This document shows positions 35,133-45,436 of a stretch of DNA of 47,523 nt, in pieces; the stretch's first letter is position 1, and each line of letters opens with the position of its first letter. Both the position numbers and the translations under genes were made by a program. The stretch is from Pseudonocardia xinjiangensis (GTDB lineage: Bacteria > Actinomycetota > Actinomycetes > Mycobacteriales > Pseudonocardiaceae): NCBI RefSeq assembly GCF_012911925.1, contig NZ_JAAXKY010000040.1, positions 1-47,523 on the forward strand. The letters run 5' to 3'. The notes below the pieces were generated by a model that saw nothing but the letters and a program-made list of their open reading frames with translations, was not told the origin of the DNA and made no database searches.

Positions 35133-36074
35133 GTGCAGCGCTGGCGGGGGCTCGAGGCCGTGCCGAGTGGCTGGGGACGCAGCGTCGTCACCGTCGGCGT
35201 CTTCGACGGGGTCCACCGCGGCCATCAGCAGCTCATCGGGCGAGCGGTGGAGCGGGGACGGCAGCGGGGTCTCCCCACCGTGCTCATGACGTTCGACCCC
35301 CACCCCGCCGAGCTGATCCGCCCGGGCAGCCACCCGGCCCGCCTCACCAGCCTCCGGCGCCGGGCCGAGCTGGTGGCGGGGCTGGGCGTCGACGCGTTCT
35401 GCGTGCTGCCCTTCACCGCCGAGCTGGCCCGCACAGCCCCTGCCGAGTTCGCCCACGAGGTGCTCGTGGAGCGCCTGCACGCGGCGGACGTCGTGGTCGG
35501 GCGCAACTTCACCTTCGGGCACCGGGCCGCGGGCGACGTGGCGTTGCTCGCCGAGCTGGGGCAGCGGTTCGGGTTCGGGGTGGAGGGCCTCGACCTGATC
35601 ACCGACGACGGCATCACGTTCTCCTCCACCTACATCCGGGCCTGCATCGACGCGGGCGACGTCGAGGCGGCCGCCGCCGCGCTGGGCAGGCCGCACCGCA
35701 TCGAGGGCGTGGTCGTGCACGGCGACCAGCGCGGTCGCGAGCTGGGCTTCCCCACGGCCAACCTGTCGACGCCACCCTTCACCGCACTGCCTGCCGACGG
35801 TGTCTACGCGGGCCGGTTCGGGATCGACACCGTCGACGGGGGGAGCCGCCTGCTCCCGGCGGCGATCTCGGTGGGCACCAACCCGACGTTCTCCGGACGC
35901 GTGCGGTCCGTCGAGGCCTACGTGCTCGACGTCGAGGAGGACTTCTACGGGTTCGAGGTGGCACTCGACTTCGAGCACCGGCTGCGCGGGCAGGAGCGCT
36001 TCGACGACGTGGAGGCGCTCATCGTCCAGATGAACCTCGACGTCGAGCGCACGCGTGAGCTCCTGGGCGGTTGA
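35133..36074 (+). CDS. ribF: Bifunctional riboflavin kinase/FAD synthetase
   Basis: 313 residues. N-terminal adenylyltransferase: VGVFDGVHRGHQQLI (nucleotidyl transferase HxGH-type motif), TFDPHPAELI, GRNFTFGHRAAG. C-terminal flavokinase: RGRELGFPTANLS, ADGVYAGRF, GTNPTF, VEAYVLDVEEDFYGFEVALDF and LRGQERFDDVEALIVQM. It turns riboflavin into FMN and FAD. No FMN riboswitch is seen upstream. The split RibD-like pair at 3.7-4.8 kb is the only other riboflavin-type gene in the window. Confidence 0.96.
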   Translation: MQRWRGLEAVPSGWGRSVVTVGVFDGVHRGHQQLIGRAVERGRQRGLPTVLMTFDPHPAELIRPGSHPARLTSLRRRAELVAGLGVDAFCVLPFTAELARTAPAEFAHEVLVERLHAADVVVGRNFTFGHRAAGDVALLAELGQRFGFGVEGLDLITDDGITFSSTYIRACIDAGDVEAAAAALGRPHRIEGVVVHGDQRGRELGFPTANLSTPPFTALPADGVYAGRFGIDTVDGGSRLLPAAISVGTNPTFSGRVRSVEAYVLDVEEDFYGFEVALDFEHRLRGQERFDDVEALIVQMNLDVERTRELLGG

Positions 36075-36159
36075 CGCCTCCGGCCGGGCGCCCTGGCGGG
36101 GTGCGGGAGTTTCCGCGTTCGGCCACGGGGGCGGTGCTCGAGGTGTCAGCATCCTCCGC

Positions 36160-36669
36160 ATGGCTGAGCCAGGTGCAGACGCGCTGCGGTCCCGGATCGC
36201 GGGCAACCGCGAGCGGCAGCGGGAGCTCTACGGGGCGCCGCTGGGCGACCACGTCCGCAGGCTCACCTCCGCGCTGGGCATCTCGCAGTCCCGGCTCGCC
36301 CGCACCCTGGGGATCAGCCCGGCGATGCTGAGCCAGCTGGTGAGCGCGCGGCGGGTGAAGATCGGCGACCCTGCGGTGCTCGCCCGGCTGCTGCTGCTCG
36401 ACCAGCGGTGCCACGCCGTCCGCGTCCCACCCGAGCCACGCGCGGTCGACGCCCTGCTGGCCGACGTCGCGCGGGCGCGGTGGCAGTGGCACGCGCCGCG
36501 CGTCCCGGCGCAGCGAGCTCACCGGGAGCCCCACTCCGGCACGGCGGCCGCCGCTCTGCGCGGGATCGCCGAGCCGGCCCGGCTGGCTGCCGCGGCCGTC
36601 GCGCTCGGCCCGGGCTTCCCGGAGCTGGCAGAGGTGCTGCGGCAGGCCGCGAGCCGGCCGGGAGCCTGA
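36160..36669 (+). CDS. Small helix-turn-helix regulator (XRE-like)
   Basis: 169 residues. An HTH is clear: LTSALGISQSRLARTLGISPAMLSQLVSARRVKIGDPAVLARLLLLDQRC (about residues 37-85), followed by a helical Ala/Arg-rich C-terminal part without a recognised domain. Orthologues with this ISPAMLSQL-x-SARRVKIG pattern are common in actinobacteria as DNA-binding proteins of unknown target. ATG at 36160 with no clear ribosome site; a CAGCAT element 7 bases upstream could be a leaderless -10. Its stop is 3 bases before the thpR GTG. Confidence 0.82.
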   Translation: MAEPGADALRSRIAGNRERQRELYGAPLGDHVRRLTSALGISQSRLARTLGISPAMLSQLVSARRVKIGDPAVLARLLLLDQRCHAVRVPPEPRAVDALLADVARARWQWHAPRVPAQRAHREPHSGTAAAALRGIAEPARLAAAAVALGPGFPELAEVLRQAASRPGA

Positions 36670-36672
36670 CCG

Positions 36673-37191
36673 GTGCGCCTGTTCACCGCGCTGTGGCCCC
36701 CCGCCGAAGCCGTCGCCGCACTCGCGGCCGCCACGGCACCGGCGGGGGAGCCGCCCGGATGGCGCGCGGTCGACCCGGCGACCTGGCACGTCACGCTGGT
36801 GTTCCACGGAGAGGCCGATGCGGGGGTGCTCGCCCGCAGGCTCGACGGCGCGGCAGGCGGTGCACCCGCGCCGCGGCTGCGGATCGCCGGTGCCGGGGCG
36901 TTCCCCGGCGTCCGCTGGGCGGGGGTGGAGGCCGACGACCCCGAGGCCCTGGCCCGGCTCGTCACTGCGGCAGGCGGCGAGGAGGAGGCGTTCGTCCCGC
37001 ACGTCACGGTCCTGCGCAGGCGGCGTCGGCCGGGTCCGGGTGCCCATCCCGACCCGCCGGCCCCGTGGGCGTCGCACCGCGGCCCCTGGTGGCGTCCCGC
37101 GGAGGTGCTGCTGGTGGCGAGCGAACCGGCCAGGGGCGGCTCCCGTTACCGGCCCGTCCACCGCGTGCCCCTTGCCGAACCGGACAACTGA
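36673..37191 (+). CDS. thpR: RNA 2',3'-cyclic phosphodiesterase (ThpR/LigT family)
   Basis: 172 residues. The two catalytic H-x-T/S-hydrophobic motifs are present: WHVTLVFHG (near residue 38) and FVPHVTVLRR (near 113), together with the N-terminal MRLFTALWPPAEA start. The 2H family opens 2',3'-cyclic phosphates; the natural substrate is uncertain. GTG start immediately after the HTH gene suggests an operon. Confidence 0.9.
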   Translation: MRLFTALWPPAEAVAALAAATAPAGEPPGWRAVDPATWHVTLVFHGEADAGVLARRLDGAAGGAPAPRLRIAGAGAFPGVRWAGVEADDPEALARLVTAAGGEEEAFVPHVTVLRRRRRPGPGAHPDPPAPWASHRGPWWRPAEVLLVASEPARGGSRYRPVHRVPLAEPDN

Positions 37192-37289
37192 TCAAGCACC
37201 GGACGCGCCATCTGATCTTTCGGTCCGATTCTCGTCAACCATTCCGTGGCGTGATCTGGATCCGCAGCCCGGTTCACCGGTTACGCCAG

Positions 37290-37295
37290 TAGCCT
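37290..37295 (+). promoter_or_regulatory. -10 box (TAGCCT) for leaderless acyl-CoA ligase gene
   Basis: TAGCCT fits TANNNT and ends 7 bases before GTG 37303. The 111-bp region before the gene is AT-richer than the surroundings. Confidence 0.45.
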
Positions 37296-37302
37296 CGAAG
37301 AA

Positions 37303-39030
37303 GTGCCTCTGGATGAAGCGAACATGCGTGATCCGGCTGCTGCCTTTCTCGATCTGCGCCCGTCGGATGCGCAGGTGGAGAAGTACTACGGGCTCGGTAC
37401 CTGGCGGGACGGAACCCCTCTCGACGATCTACGTCGGTGGCGGGAGGAATCGCCCGAATCAGTTGCCGTGATCGCTCATCGAGCGGATTCCGGTATTCGG
37501 CGGATCACCTATCGCGAGTACGCGGAGTACGTCGAACGGTTCGCAGGCGCGCTGCACGAGCTCGGGGTGCGGGTGGGAGACGTGGTGGCTGTCCAGCTGC
37601 CCAACTGGTGGCAGATGAACGCGCTGGTGCTGGCGTGCGCCCGGATCGGGGCGGTGGTGGCGCCGATGGTCATGACCATCCGTGAGCGTGAGCTGGAGCG
37701 GGTTCTGGCCCGGTTGCGGGCCCGGGTCTGCGTCACCGCCGACCGGTGGGAGGGCTTCGACCACTCGGCGGCGCTGGCCGAGCTGGCGCCGCGCCTGCCC
37801 GAGCTGCGGCATCGCGTGGTGCTCGGCGCGTCCGTCGGGGACGACGAGGTCGACTTCGTCCGGCACTTCCAGGAGGCCCCGTGGGAGCCGGGCCGGCCGG
37901 ACGCGCCCGCCGAGGCCGGGCCGGACCCCGACCGGGCCTTCCTGGTGCTCTTCACGTCCGGCACCTCCGGGGAGCCGAAGGCGGCTCTGCACACCCTCAA
38001 CACGCTCTACGCGTCCAGCCGGGACTTCGCCGCGGTCGACCGCGTGGGCACCCACGACCGGCTCTTCACCTCGGCCGCGGTCACCCACTACGTCGGGATC
38101 CAGACGTGCATCCTGATACCGCTTCTCGGCGGCGCCGCCGGCGTGCTGATGGACGTCTGGGAACCGGAGGCGGCCGCCGCGCTGGCCGCCGAGGCAGGCG
38201 TCACCTACGTCCACGCGGTGCCGCTCTACTTCGGTGGCCTGCTCACCGTGGTGCAGGACCAGCACCGCGCGCTTCCCGCCTTGCGGGCGGCCCTGACCGG
38301 TGCGACGACGATCCCGGGAGACCTGGTCGCACTGGGGCGCAGCCTGCTCGACCTGCCGATACGGGCCGTCTTCGGGACGACCGAGATCGGGCTCGGCACC
38401 ATGACCCGTCCCGACGACCCGTTCGACCGGGCCGCCCACAGCATCGGCAGGCCGTTTCCCGGGACGGAACTGGATCTGCGGGCCGACCACGAGATCACGC
38501 TCGAGCAACCCGCCCGGCTCTTCGTCCGCGGTGGCGCCGTCTGCCTGGCCACGCTGGGCCGCGACAGCGGCGCACTGATCGTCACGGGTGAGCACGACGA
38601 CGGGTGGTACGACACGGGCGATCTCGCCGTGCCGGAAGAGGACGGAGGCGTCCGCCTGGCCGGCCGGGCAGGCGACCGGATCGGCGGCGTGCTGATGATC
38701 CCGGTGTCGGATGTCGAGTCGGCGTTGCGAACCCATCCGGCCGTCGACGACGTGGCGTTGGTCGGCTATCCCGACGACACGGGGTCCGAACGGGCCTGCG
38801 CCGTGGTCGTCGCCGACCCGGCGTCGGCGCCACCCACGTTGGCCGACCTGCGCCACCACCTCGACGCGCTGAAGATGACCGAGTGGTACCAGCCGAGCCG
38901 GCTGGAACTGGTGCGACAGCTGCCCCGGAACTCCATCGGCAAGGTGCAGAAGGAACTGCTCCGGCGTTGGGTGCGCGGTGAGGGCGATCTTCCGGAGGAA
39001 CGGAAGGTGGATCAGGACCGCGGCCGCTGA
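37303..39030 (+). CDS. AMP-forming acyl-CoA synthetase (cyclohexanecarboxylate/fatty acid ligase-like)
   Basis: 575 residues. ANL-superfamily motifs: P-loop [15 protein letters not shown] (A3), FGTTEIGLG (A5), [11 protein letters not shown] (A7), [19 protein letters not shown] (A8) and the C-terminal catalytic lysine in [13 protein letters not shown] (A10). It adenylates a carboxylic acid and makes the CoA thioester. The N-terminal [19 protein letters not shown] resembles cyclohexanecarboxylate-CoA ligases. It sits alone between thpR and rpsO, a place where the backbone normally has no such gene, and its first 60 codons are AT-richer than neighbours; transfer is possible. Substrate unknown. 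Confidence 0.9.
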   Translation: MPLDEANMRDPAAAFLDLRPSDAQVEKYYGLGTWRDGTPLDDLRRWREESPESVAVIAHRADSGIRRITYREYAEYVERFAGALHELGVRVGDVVAVQLPNWWQMNALVLACARIGAVVAPMVMTIRERELERVLARLRARVCVTADRWEGFDHSAALAELAPRLPELRHRVVLGASVGDDEVDFVRHFQEAPWEPGRPDAPAEAGPDPDRAFLVLFTSGTSGEPKAALHTLNTLYASSRDFAAVDRVGTHDRLFTSAAVTHYVGIQTCILIPLLGGAAGVLMDVWEPEAAAALAAEAGVTYVHAVPLYFGGLLTVVQDQHRALPALRAALTGATTIPGDLVALGRSLLDLPIRAVFGTTEIGLGTMTRPDDPFDRAAHSIGRPFPGTELDLRADHEITLEQPARLFVRGGAVCLATLGRDSGALIVTGEHDDGWYDTGDLAVPEEDGGVRLAGRAGDRIGGVLMIPVSDVESALRTHPAVDDVALVGYPDDTGSERACAVVVADPASAPPTLADLRHHLDALKMTEWYQPSRLELVRQLPRNSIGKVQKELLRRWVRGEGDLPEERKVDQDRGR

Positions 39031-39084
39031 CCGCATCCCGGGCTCGCCGGAGGGCGGCGCCGACGACTGGACCGTCCTGCCTGG

Positions 39085-39090
39085 TAACGT
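39085..39090 (+). promoter_or_regulatory. -10 box (TAACGT) upstream of rpsO
   Basis: TAACGT fits TANNNT in the 161-bp gap before rpsO and would give a leader of about 95 bases. No convincing -35. Ribosomal protein S15 leaders can carry autoregulatory folds; none was identified here. Confidence 0.4.
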
Positions 39091-39191
39091 GGAGTGCTGG
39101 GTCCGGCTGCAGTCCGTGGCGGCCGGCACCGTCTTCCGGTGTTCAACATCATGCACCGGCCTCACGGCACACAGCAACGAAAGAGGAGCAC

Positions 39192-39461
39192 GTGGCACTC
39201 GACGCCGCACAGAAGAAGACGATTCTGGACACCTACGGTGTCCACGAGGGTGACACCGGTTCCCCCGAGGCGCAGGTCGCGCTGTTGACCAAGCGGATCA
39301 GCGACCTGACCGAGCACCTCAAGCTGCACAAGCACGACCACCACTCCCGCCGGGGGCTCCTGCTGCTGGTCGGCCGTCGCCGCCGGCTGCTGAAGTACCT
39401 GGCCTCGGTCGACGTCGCGCGCTACCGGTCCCTGATCGAGCGCCTCGGCCTTCGCCGCTGA
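39192..39461 (+). CDS. rpsO: 30S ribosomal protein S15
   Basis: 89 residues, standard length. Seen: [51 protein letters not shown] and C-terminal [12 protein letters not shown], which contact helix 22 of 16S rRNA. GTG start with GAGGAGC 4-5 bases upstream. Confidence 0.97.
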   Translation: MALDAAQKKTILDTYGVHEGDTGSPEAQVALLTKRISDLTEHLKLHKHDHHSRRGLLLLVGRRRRLLKYLASVDVARYRSLIERLGLRR

Positions 39462-39470
39462 CCTCCCGTC

Positions 39471-39511
39471 GGCCCGGGCCACCAGGTTCTCCGAGCCCGG
39501 TGGCCCGGGCC
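39471..39511 (+). terminator. rpsO-pnp intergenic hairpin
   Basis: GGCCCGGGCCACC (39471-39483) pairs perfectly with GGTGGCCCGGGCC (39499-39511), 13 bp, loop 15 bases, just after the rpsO stop. No U-tract. In E. coli and Streptomyces the rpsO-pnp gap carries a hairpin cut by RNase III as part of PNPase autoregulation; the position here matches that arrangement. Confidence 0.65.
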
Positions 39512-39677
39512 GGCACCACAACTCCACGACGCCACGCCTCCGGTAGCAGATCCGCCGGTCCTCGGTAGTGGCTCCCGGGCCGATGTGCCCCGGGGGCTTC
39601 GATCGAAGACCGGCTCGGCCGAGGATCCTCCCGGTGCAGGCGTGGGGTCTCCCTCCGAAAGAGGAGATGTCCACTTC
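39512..39677. other. pnp leader region
   Basis: The region between the rpsO-pnp hairpin and pnp holds CTTCGATCGAAG, a perfect 12-bp palindrome at 39597-39608, and CCTCGG/CCGAGG elements that could pair around it. It may be part of pnp autoregulation. No gene is supported here; the open frame in it is an upstream extension of pnp. Confidence 0.35.
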
Positions 39678-41957
39678 ATGACCGATGCCCAGACCGATAC
39701 GGCGGACAACGTCCACGAGACCACCGCCGTCATCGACAACGGGAGCTTCGGCTCCCGCACGATCCGGTTCGAGACCGGGCGCCTCGCGCGCCAGGCCGCC
39801 GGGTCCGTCGTCGCCTACCTCGACGACGAGACGATGCTGCTGTCCGCCACCACGGCGTCCAAGCAGCCCAAGGAGCACTTCGACTTCTTCCCCCTCACGG
39901 TGGACGTCGAGGAGCGGATGTACGCGATCGGCAAGATCCCCGGCTCGTTCTTCCGCCGCGAGGGTCGGCCCGGCACCGACGCGATCCTGACCTGCCGGCT
40001 GATCGACCGGCCGCTGCGCCCGTCGTTCGTCGACGGTCTGCGCAACGAGATCCAGATCGTGGTCACGGTGCTGTCGCTCGACCCGCAGGACCCCTACGAC
40101 GCACTGGCGATCAACGCCGCGTCGGCGTCCACGCAGCTCGCCGGGCTGCCGTTCTCCGGCCCGATCGGCGGCGTCCGCGTCGCGCTGATCGACGGCCAGT
40201 GGGTGGCCTTCCCGCAGTACGAGGACCTGCAGCGCGCCGTGTTCGACATGGTCGTGGCCGGTCGGGTCGTCGGTGACGACGTCGCGATCATGATGGTGGA
40301 GGCCGAGGCCACCACCGAGACGATCGAGCTCGTCGCCGGGGGCGCCCAGGCGCCCACCGAGGACGTCGTCGCGGCGGGCCTGGAGGCGGCCAAGCCGTTC
40401 ATCCGCAGCCTGTGCGTGGCCCAGCAGCAGCTGGCCGACGTCGCCGCCAAGCCCACGGGCAACTTCCCGACCTATCCGGCCTACCAGGACGACGTGTTCG
40501 AGGCCGTGGCCTCGCACGCGTCGGACGACCTGGCGCAGGCGCTCGCCATCGGTGGCAAGCAGGAGCGCGAGTCGCGCCTCGACGAGGTCAAGGCCGCCGT
40601 GCTCGACAAGGTCGGCCCGCAGTTCGAAGGCCGCGAGAAGGAGATCGGCGCGGCGTTCCGCTCGCTCAACAAGAAGCTGGTCCGCCAGCGCATCCTGCGC
40701 GACCAGGTCCGTATCGACGGCCGGGGCATCACCGACATCCGGCCGCTGTCGGCCGAGGTCGAGGTCGTCCCGCGGGCCCACGGTTCGGCGCTGTTCGAGC
40801 GCGGCGAGACCCAGATCATGGGTGTCACCACGCTCAACATGCTCCGCATGGAGCAGCAGATCGACTCGCTCGGCCCGGAGACGCACAAGCGCTACCTGCA
40901 CCACTACAACTTCCCGCCGTACTCGACCGGTGAGACCGGCCGGGTGGGCTCGCCGAAGCGCCGCGAGATCGGCCACGGCGCGCTGGCCGAGCGGGCGCTG
41001 CTGCCCGTGCTGCCCACGCGCGAGGAGTTCCCCTACGCCATCCGGCAGGTGTCGGAGGCGCTGGGCTCCAACGGCTCCACGTCGATGGGCTCGGTCTGCG
41101 CGTCCACGATGTCGCTGTACAACGCCGGTGTGCCGCTGAAGGCGCCGGTCGCAGGCATCGCCATGGGCCTGGTCAGCGACGAGGTGGAGGGCCAGACCCG
41201 CTACGTCGCGCTCACCGACATCCTCGGCGCCGAGGACGCGTTCGGCGACATGGACTTCAAGGTCGCGGGCACCGCCGAGTTCGTCACGGCGCTGCAGCTC
41301 GACACCAAGCTCGACGGCATCCCGTCCGAGGTGCTGGCCGCGGCTCTGTCGCAGGCCAAGGACGCGCGGCTGACGATCCTCGAGGTCATCGGCGAGGCGA
41401 TCGACCGCCCCGACGAGATGAGCCGCTACGCCCCGCGCGTCGTGGCCATCAAGGTCCCGGTGGACAAGATCGGGGAGGTCATCGGCCCGAAGGGCAAGAT
41501 GATCAACTCGATCACCGAGCAGACCGGTGCCGACATCTCCATCGAGGACGACGGCACGATCTACGTCGGTGCGTCCGACGGCGACTCGGCCGAGGCGGCG
41601 ATCGGCATGATCAACGCCATCGCCAACCCGCAGCTGCCGAAGATCGGTGAGCGGTTCCTGGGCACGGTGGTCAAGACCGCCGCGTTCGGTGCCTTCGTGT
41701 CGCTGGTGCCGGGCAAGGACGGCCTGGTGCACATCTCGAAGCTGGGCCAGGGCAAGCGGATCGCCAAGGTGGAGGACGTCGTCAAGGTCGGCGACAAGAT
41801 CCGCGTCGAGGTCACCGACATCGACAACCGCGGCAAGATCAGCCTGGTGCCGGTCGGCGAGGACTCCGACAACGGCACCGCGCCCGCGGGCACCGGCGCC
41901 GACACCGGCGACGCTGCCGACATCGACGCCACGGCCGCCGAGGTCTCTCCGAATTGA
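39678..41957 (+). CDS. pnp: Polyribonucleotide nucleotidyltransferase (PNPase)
   Basis: About 759 residues. Two RNase PH domains (the second with [21 protein letters not shown] and the catalytic [13 protein letters not shown]), an alpha-helical linker, a KH domain ([34 protein letters not shown]) and an S1 domain ([33 protein letters not shown]), then an acidic, disordered tail. It degrades RNA 3' to 5' using phosphate and can add tails. ATG 39678 is preferred, with GAGGAGA 11 bases upstream. Its stop overlaps the M16 peptidase TTG (TTGA). Confidence 0.97.
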   Translation: MTDAQTDTADNVHETTAVIDNGSFGSRTIRFETGRLARQAAGSVVAYLDDETMLLSATTASKQPKEHFDFFPLTVDVEERMYAIGKIPGSFFRREGRPGTDAILTCRLIDRPLRPSFVDGLRNEIQIVVTVLSLDPQDPYDALAINAASASTQLAGLPFSGPIGGVRVALIDGQWVAFPQYEDLQRAVFDMVVAGRVVGDDVAIMMVEAEATTETIELVAGGAQAPTEDVVAAGLEAAKPFIRSLCVAQQQLADVAAKPTGNFPTYPAYQDDVFEAVASHASDDLAQALAIGGKQERESRLDEVKAAVLDKVGPQFEGREKEIGAAFRSLNKKLVRQRILRDQVRIDGRGITDIRPLSAEVEVVPRAHGSALFERGETQIMGVTTLNMLRMEQQIDSLGPETHKRYLHHYNFPPYSTGETGRVGSPKRREIGHGALAERALLPVLPTREEFPYAIRQVSEALGSNGSTSMGSVCASTMSLYNAGVPLKAPVAGIAMGLVSDEVEGQTRYVALTDILGAEDAFGDMDFKVAGTAEFVTALQLDTKLDGIPSEVLAAALSQAKDARLTILEVIGEAIDRPDEMSRYAPRVVAIKVPVDKIGEVIGPKGKMINSITEQTGADISIEDDGTIYVGASDGDSAEAAIGMINAIANPQLPKIGERFLGTVVKTAAFGAFVSLVPGKDGLVHISKLGQGKRIAKVEDVVKVGDKIRVEVTDIDNRGKISLVPVGEDSDNGTAPAGTGADTGDAADIDATAAEVSPN

Positions 41958-43291
41958 CCGACGTTCTTCTGACGCCGGGGGCGGGGGCAGCTGCCCCCGC
42001 CCCCGGCGGCGTCTCCCGCACCGCGCTGCCCGGCGGCCTGCGGGTGCTCACCGAGACCGTGCCGGGCGTCCGTTCGGTGTCTCTCGGCATCTGGATCGGC
42101 ATCGGCTCGCGTGACGAGACGCCGCGGCAGGCCGGCGCCGCCCACTACCTCGAGCACCTCCTGTTCAAGGGCACCCGGCGGCGCACGGCGGTGGACATCG
42201 CCGAGCAGTTCGACGCCGTCGGCGGCGAGCTCAACGCGTTCACCGAGAAGGAGCACACCTGCTACTACGCGCAGGTGCTCGACACCGATCTCCCGCTCGC
42301 GGTGGACGTGCTGGCCGACGTCGTCACCGCCGCGACGATGGCCCCGGCCGACGTCGAGGTCGAGCGCGGGGTGGTGCTCGAGGAGATCGCGATGCGCGAC
42401 GACGACCCCGAGGACCTGCTCGCCGAGCTGTTCGACGAGACGATGTTCGGCGACCACCCGCTGGGCCGGCCGGTGATCGGCTCGGAGCAGTCGATCCGGG
42501 CGATGAGCCGGGAGACCCTGCACGACTTCTGGCGCGGCAAGTACACCACTCCGCGGATGGTCGTGGCCGCGGCAGGCAACCTCGTGCACTCCGACGTCGT
42601 GGAGCTGGTGACGGCGGCACTGGGTGACGCGGCGGCCGCTGCCGGTCCGGCCGCTTCCGTCGGCCCCCGCCGGCCCGCGCCTGCCGTGCTGGCCCCCGGT
42701 CCGCGGCTGGTGCTGCAGTCCGAGGACACCGAGCAGGCGCACCTCATGCTCGGCGTCCCCGGTCTGTCGCGCCACCACCCGCTGCGCACGGTGCTCACCG
42801 TGCTCAACACCGCGCTCGGCGGCGGTCCGAGCTCCCGGCTGTTCCAGCAGGTCCGTGAGCAGCGCGGGCTGGCCTACTCGGTCTACTCGGCGGTCACCAG
42901 CTACTCCGACACGGGCCACCTCGCCGTCTACGCCGGGTGTGCGCCCGAGCGTCTCGACGAGGTCGTCGCGGTGGTGCGGGGGGTGCTCGCCGAGGTCGCG
43001 GCCGACGGGCTGACCCCCGCCGAGGTCGCCCGCGCCCAGGGCAACCTGCGCGGCGGGCTCGTCCTCGGGCTGGAGGACACGCCGTCACGGATGAACCGGC
43101 TCGGCCGCGGCGAGCTCGACCACGGCCGGACGCGCCCGGTCGAGGAGAGCCTCGACCGGATCGCGGCCGTCACGCCCGAACAGGTGTCCGACCTGGCCCG
43201 CGAGCTTCTCGCCGTCCCCCTCACCGCGGCCGTGGTGGGCCCCTACGACGAGGAGCGGGACCTCCCCGCATCCCTGCGCTCCCTGGCCTGA
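41954..43291 (+). CDS. pepR: M16 family zinc metallopeptidase (PepR-like)
   Basis: 445 residues. The inverted zinc motif HxxEH is HYLEH (near residue 57) with downstream Glu in the [16 protein letters not shown] segment, and the inactive C-terminal half of the M16 fold is present. Processing peptidase-like proteins follow pnp in mycobacteria (pepR). TTG start overlaps the pnp stop by 4 bases, so translation is coupled; the conserved part starts at [24 protein letters not shown], and an Ala/Gly/Pro stretch before it is encoded by a perfect palindrome. Confidence 0.92.
   Translation: MTDVLLTPGAGAAAPAPGGVSRTALPGGLRVLTETVPGVRSVSLGIWIGIGSRDETPRQAGAAHYLEHLLFKGTRRRTAVDIAEQFDAVGGELNAFTEKEHTCYYAQVLDTDLPLAVDVLADVVTAATMAPADVEVERGVVLEEIAMRDDDPEDLLAELFDETMFGDHPLGRPVIGSEQSIRAMSRETLHDFWRGKYTTPRMVVAAAGNLVHSDVVELVTAALGDAAAAAGPAASVGPRRPAPAVLAPGPRLVLQSEDTEQAHLMLGVPGLSRHHPLRTVLTVLNTALGGGPSSRLFQQVREQRGLAYSVYSAVTSYSDTGHLAVYAGCAPERLDEVVAVVRGVLAEVAADGLTPAEVARAQGNLRGGLVLGLEDTPSRMNRLGRGELDHGRTRPVEESLDRIAAVTPEQVSDLARELLAVPLTAAVVGPYDEERDLPASLRSLA
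41973..42008. repeat. Perfect 36-bp GC palindrome inside the start of the M16 peptidase gene
   Basis: The arm CGCCGGGGGCGGGGGCAG (41973-41990) is followed directly by its exact reverse complement (41991-42008). All 18 pairs match. As RNA it could form about a 16-bp stem with a 4-base loop. It spans codons 7-19, in the non-conserved N-terminal segment just after the pnp stop. Confidence 0.9.
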
Positions 43292-43332
43292 CCGCGCGGC
43301 CCCTGACCTGACCGCGCGGCGCGAGCGGCCCT

Positions 43333-43355
43333 GCCGTCCGGACGTATCGGACGGC
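43333..43355 (+). other. 8-bp hairpin after the M16 peptidase gene
   Basis: GCCGTCCG (43333-43340) pairs with CGGACGGC (43348-43355) around a 7-base loop in the 96-bp gap between the peptidase and DUF456 genes. A CTGACCGCGCGGC sequence is repeated before it (about 43288 and 43308). No U-tract; it may be a weak terminator. Confidence 0.45.
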
Positions 43356-43387
43356 GGAGCCGTTCGTCCGCGTGCCAGGATCGCCCG

Positions 43388-44651
<1,264 letters not shown>

Positions 44652-44662
44652 GCGGCGCCCCC

Positions 44663-44721
44663 AGGTTCAGGAAAGCCACGATGCTGCCCTCTGCGGGCAG
44701 GAAAGTGGCTTTCCTGAACCT
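44663..44721. terminator. Bidirectional terminator-like inverted repeat between dapB and GNAT
   Basis: AGGTTCAGGAAAGCCAC (44663-44679) pairs perfectly with GTGGCTTTCCTGAACCT (44705-44721), 17 bp, enclosing an inner CTGCCC/GGGCAG stem (44684-44689 and 44695-44700). It lies between two convergent genes, as expected for a shared terminator. It lacks a clear U-tract. Confidence 0.75.
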
Positions 44722-44725
44722 CGCG

Positions 44726-45286
44726 CTACGCCAGTTCCAGGTCCAGTGAGCCGGTGATCCGCACCTCGCGCAGCTCGCCGTCGCCCGTGTCGAGCACGCG
44801 GACCGTGCCGTCGGGCTCCCAGCCGGCGCGGGCGTAGAACCGGCGCGAGGCCTCGTCGGCCTCCGGCACCCAGGCCAGCCCGTAGAGGGCTCCGGAGCGG
44901 CGCAGCGCCTCTGCCGCCGTGGCGAGCAGCCGCCCGCCGTGGCCGCGCCTGCCCCACCGCGGCTCCACGAGCAGGGCGCTGATCTCGGCCCAGGCTTCCG
45001 GGCCCAGCGTGGGCTCGCTGGTCGGCGTCGACCGCTCCGGCGCCGCGGCGGGCGCGGCGGCGCAGAACCCGACCGTCCACTCACCCTCGGTGGCCACGAG
45101 CACGTGGTGGTCGCCGCCTGCCTCCACCGCTGCCGTCCACGCCTGGTGCGCGGCCTCGCTGCGCAGCTGGGCGAGCGCCGCGGCCGGGACGAGCGTGGCG
45201 TAGGCGGCCTCCCAGGTGCCGGCCTGGATGCGCACGATCTCGCCGACGTCGGCGGCGGTGGCGAGGTGGACGGTGGCGGTGGCCAT
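44726..45286 (-). CDS. GNAT family N-acetyltransferase
   Basis: About 186 residues. Acetyl-CoA pyrophosphate-binding motif RRGHGGRLLATAAEAL (near 117), preceded by the beta strand AEISALLVEPRW and followed by LAWVPEADEASRRFYARAGWEPDG, the typical C-terminal half. The substrate is unknown. Two in-frame ATGs (45295, 45286) are possible and neither has a clear ribosome site. Its start faces the EamA gene across about 150 bases rich in inverted repeats. Confidence 0.85.
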   Translation of the reverse strand: MATATVHLATAADVGEIVRIQAGTWEAAYATLVPAAALAQLRSEAAHQAWTAAVEAGGDHHVLVATEGEWTVGFCAAAPAAAPERSTPTSEPTLGPEAWAEISALLVEPRWGRRGHGGRLLATAAEALRRSGALYGLAWVPEADEASRRFYARAGWEPDGTVRVLDTGDGELREVRITGSLDLELA

Positions 45287-45329
45287 GCGCGCCATTCAAG
45301 CTGGGCACCCGGACGACCACGCACACCGG

Positions 45330-45371
45330 GTGGCCACCGTGCACACCGCCGGACATGTGTGCGGTGGCCAC
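45330..45371. repeat. Nested inverted repeats between GNAT and EamA genes
   Basis: GTGGCCAC, itself an 8-bp palindrome, occurs at 45330-45337 and 45364-45371. The longer arms GTGGCCACCGTGCACAC (45330-45346) and GTGTGCGGTGGCCAC (45357-45371) pair with one 2-base bulge. A further GTGTGCAC at 45375-45382 mirrors GTGCACAC at 45339-45346. In a divergent promoter region this suggests operator sites. Confidence 0.6.
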
Positions 45372-45436
45372 GATGTGTGCACGGTCATCCGGTTTCGCCG
45401 CGACATCCGGTTGTTGGCTATGGCAACGTCTGGGCG

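Noticed and set aside
39162..41732. Minus-strand open frame of 856 codons over rpsO and pnp
   Set aside because: Shadow of pnp; no ribosome site or motif.
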